Positions 63,795-64,000 of a stretch of 64,000 nt of DNA are shown here, piece after piece. Below the pieces are notes generated by a model. It was not told where the DNA came from, did not search any database, and worked only from the letters and a program-made list of their open reading frames with translations. The translations under genes and the position numbers were made by a program. Position 1 is the stretch's first letter; every line of letters begins with the position of its first letter. The stretch comes from Rhizobium sp. CSW-27 (lineage in GTDB: Bacteria > Pseudomonadota > Alphaproteobacteria > Rhizobiales > Rhizobiaceae): contig NZ_JAHHZO010000008.1 in NCBI RefSeq assembly GCF_018760785.1, positions 1 through 64,000 of the forward strand, read 5' to 3'.

Positions 63795-64000
63795 ATGAGC
63801 ACAGACCGCACGCCCCTTGACCATATCCGCAACTTTTCCATCGTCGCCCATATCGACCATGGCAAATCGACGCTTGCCGACCGCCTGATCCAGTCGACGG
63901 GCGGCCTCGCCGACCGCGAGATGTCGGAGCAGGTACTCGACAACATGGAGATCGAGCGCGAGCGCGGCATCACCATCAAGGCCCAGACGGTGCGCCTGCA
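63795..64000 (+). CDS. lepA: elongation factor 4 (LepA), 5' part only
   Basis: The first 68 codons of a translational GTPase that back-translocates ribosomes. [20 protein letters not shown] leads to the P loop [14 protein letters not shown], switch I region [13 protein letters not shown]; the rest lies beyond the right edge. The length and start match LepA. A CTATAT box at 63779-63784 just upstream may be part of its promoter, without a clear -35. Confidence 0.93.
   Translation, partial: MSTDRTPLDHIRNFSIVAHIDHGKSTLADRLIQSTGGLADREMSEQVLDNMEIERERGITIKAQTVRL

Overview
The window is a GC-rich stretch of an alphaproteobacterial chromosome, most likely from the order Rhizobiales and probably the family Rhizobiaceae. 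The evidence is the infC-rpmI-rplT-pheS-pheT block, a membrane-bound ferritin-like iron exporter gene (mbfA) preceded by an Irr-type ICE palindrome, an ATT-started infC, GntR/LacI-style sugar ABC loci, BTLCP and TRAP genes, and GC-rich palindromic repeats of rhizobial type in gene gaps. No tRNA, rRNA, CRISPR array, prophage or insertion sequence was recognised. Assignments rest on reading the translations; no database was searched.

Layout. (i) Bases 1-17188, minus strand: the 5' part of one enormous open reading frame, at least 5,729 codons without a stop, encoding a two-partner-secretion type filamentous adhesin. Its secretion/FLNPHG module occurs twice near the N terminus. The gene continues beyond the left edge, and no TpsB/FhaC-like transporter is seen inside the window. 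(ii) 18028-30159: an oligosaccharide catabolic locus. A minus-strand run encodes a solute-binding protein, two permeases, an ATPase, a GH2 beta-mannosidase, a TIM-barrel isomerase, a Gfo/Idh/MocA oxidoreductase and a GH43 beta-xylosidase. A divergent LacI-type regulator sits beside a perfect 14-bp operator-like palindrome. (iii) 30211-43474: a soluble chemoreceptor, an ArsC-like protein, a YbaK-type deacylase, an M29 aminopeptidase, a second Gfo/Idh/MocA enzyme, a polytopic membrane protein, xseA, a short run of flavodoxin-fold reductase + tandem SH3 protein + endonuclease-fold protein, and a MarR/EamA divergent pair with twin operators. (iv) 43598-48697: isochorismatase-like hydrolase + GlxA-type regulator, aldo/keto reductase + GNAT acetyltransferase, and a LysR regulator divergent from a second aldo/keto reductase. 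(v) 48698-49863: a gene-poor, repeat-rich gap. (vi) 49864-54929: pheT, pheS, rplT, rpmI and infC, with a possible attenuator in front of pheS. (vii) 55112-64000: an alpha/beta hydrolase, a BTLCP-family cysteine protease, mbfA, an orphan TRAP binding protein, small unknown genes, a second secreted hydrolase behind a 24-bp palindrome, a GNAT + XRE-cupin pair divergent from an MFS transporter, and the start of lepA.

How parts work together. The LacI locus reads as one importer-plus-hydrolase unit: uptake of a plant-derived beta-linked oligosaccharide, hydrolysis to mannose/xylose-type sugars, then oxidation or isomerisation. The regulatory DNA of several genes is readable as palindromes (LacI, MarR twin sites, ICE, XRE and an unassigned 24-mer). 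The strongest oddities are the duplicated secretion module and 9-G tract of the adhesin, an aromatic-rich insert in that adhesin, the alternative pairings before pheS, and the unassigned palindromes and hairpins.
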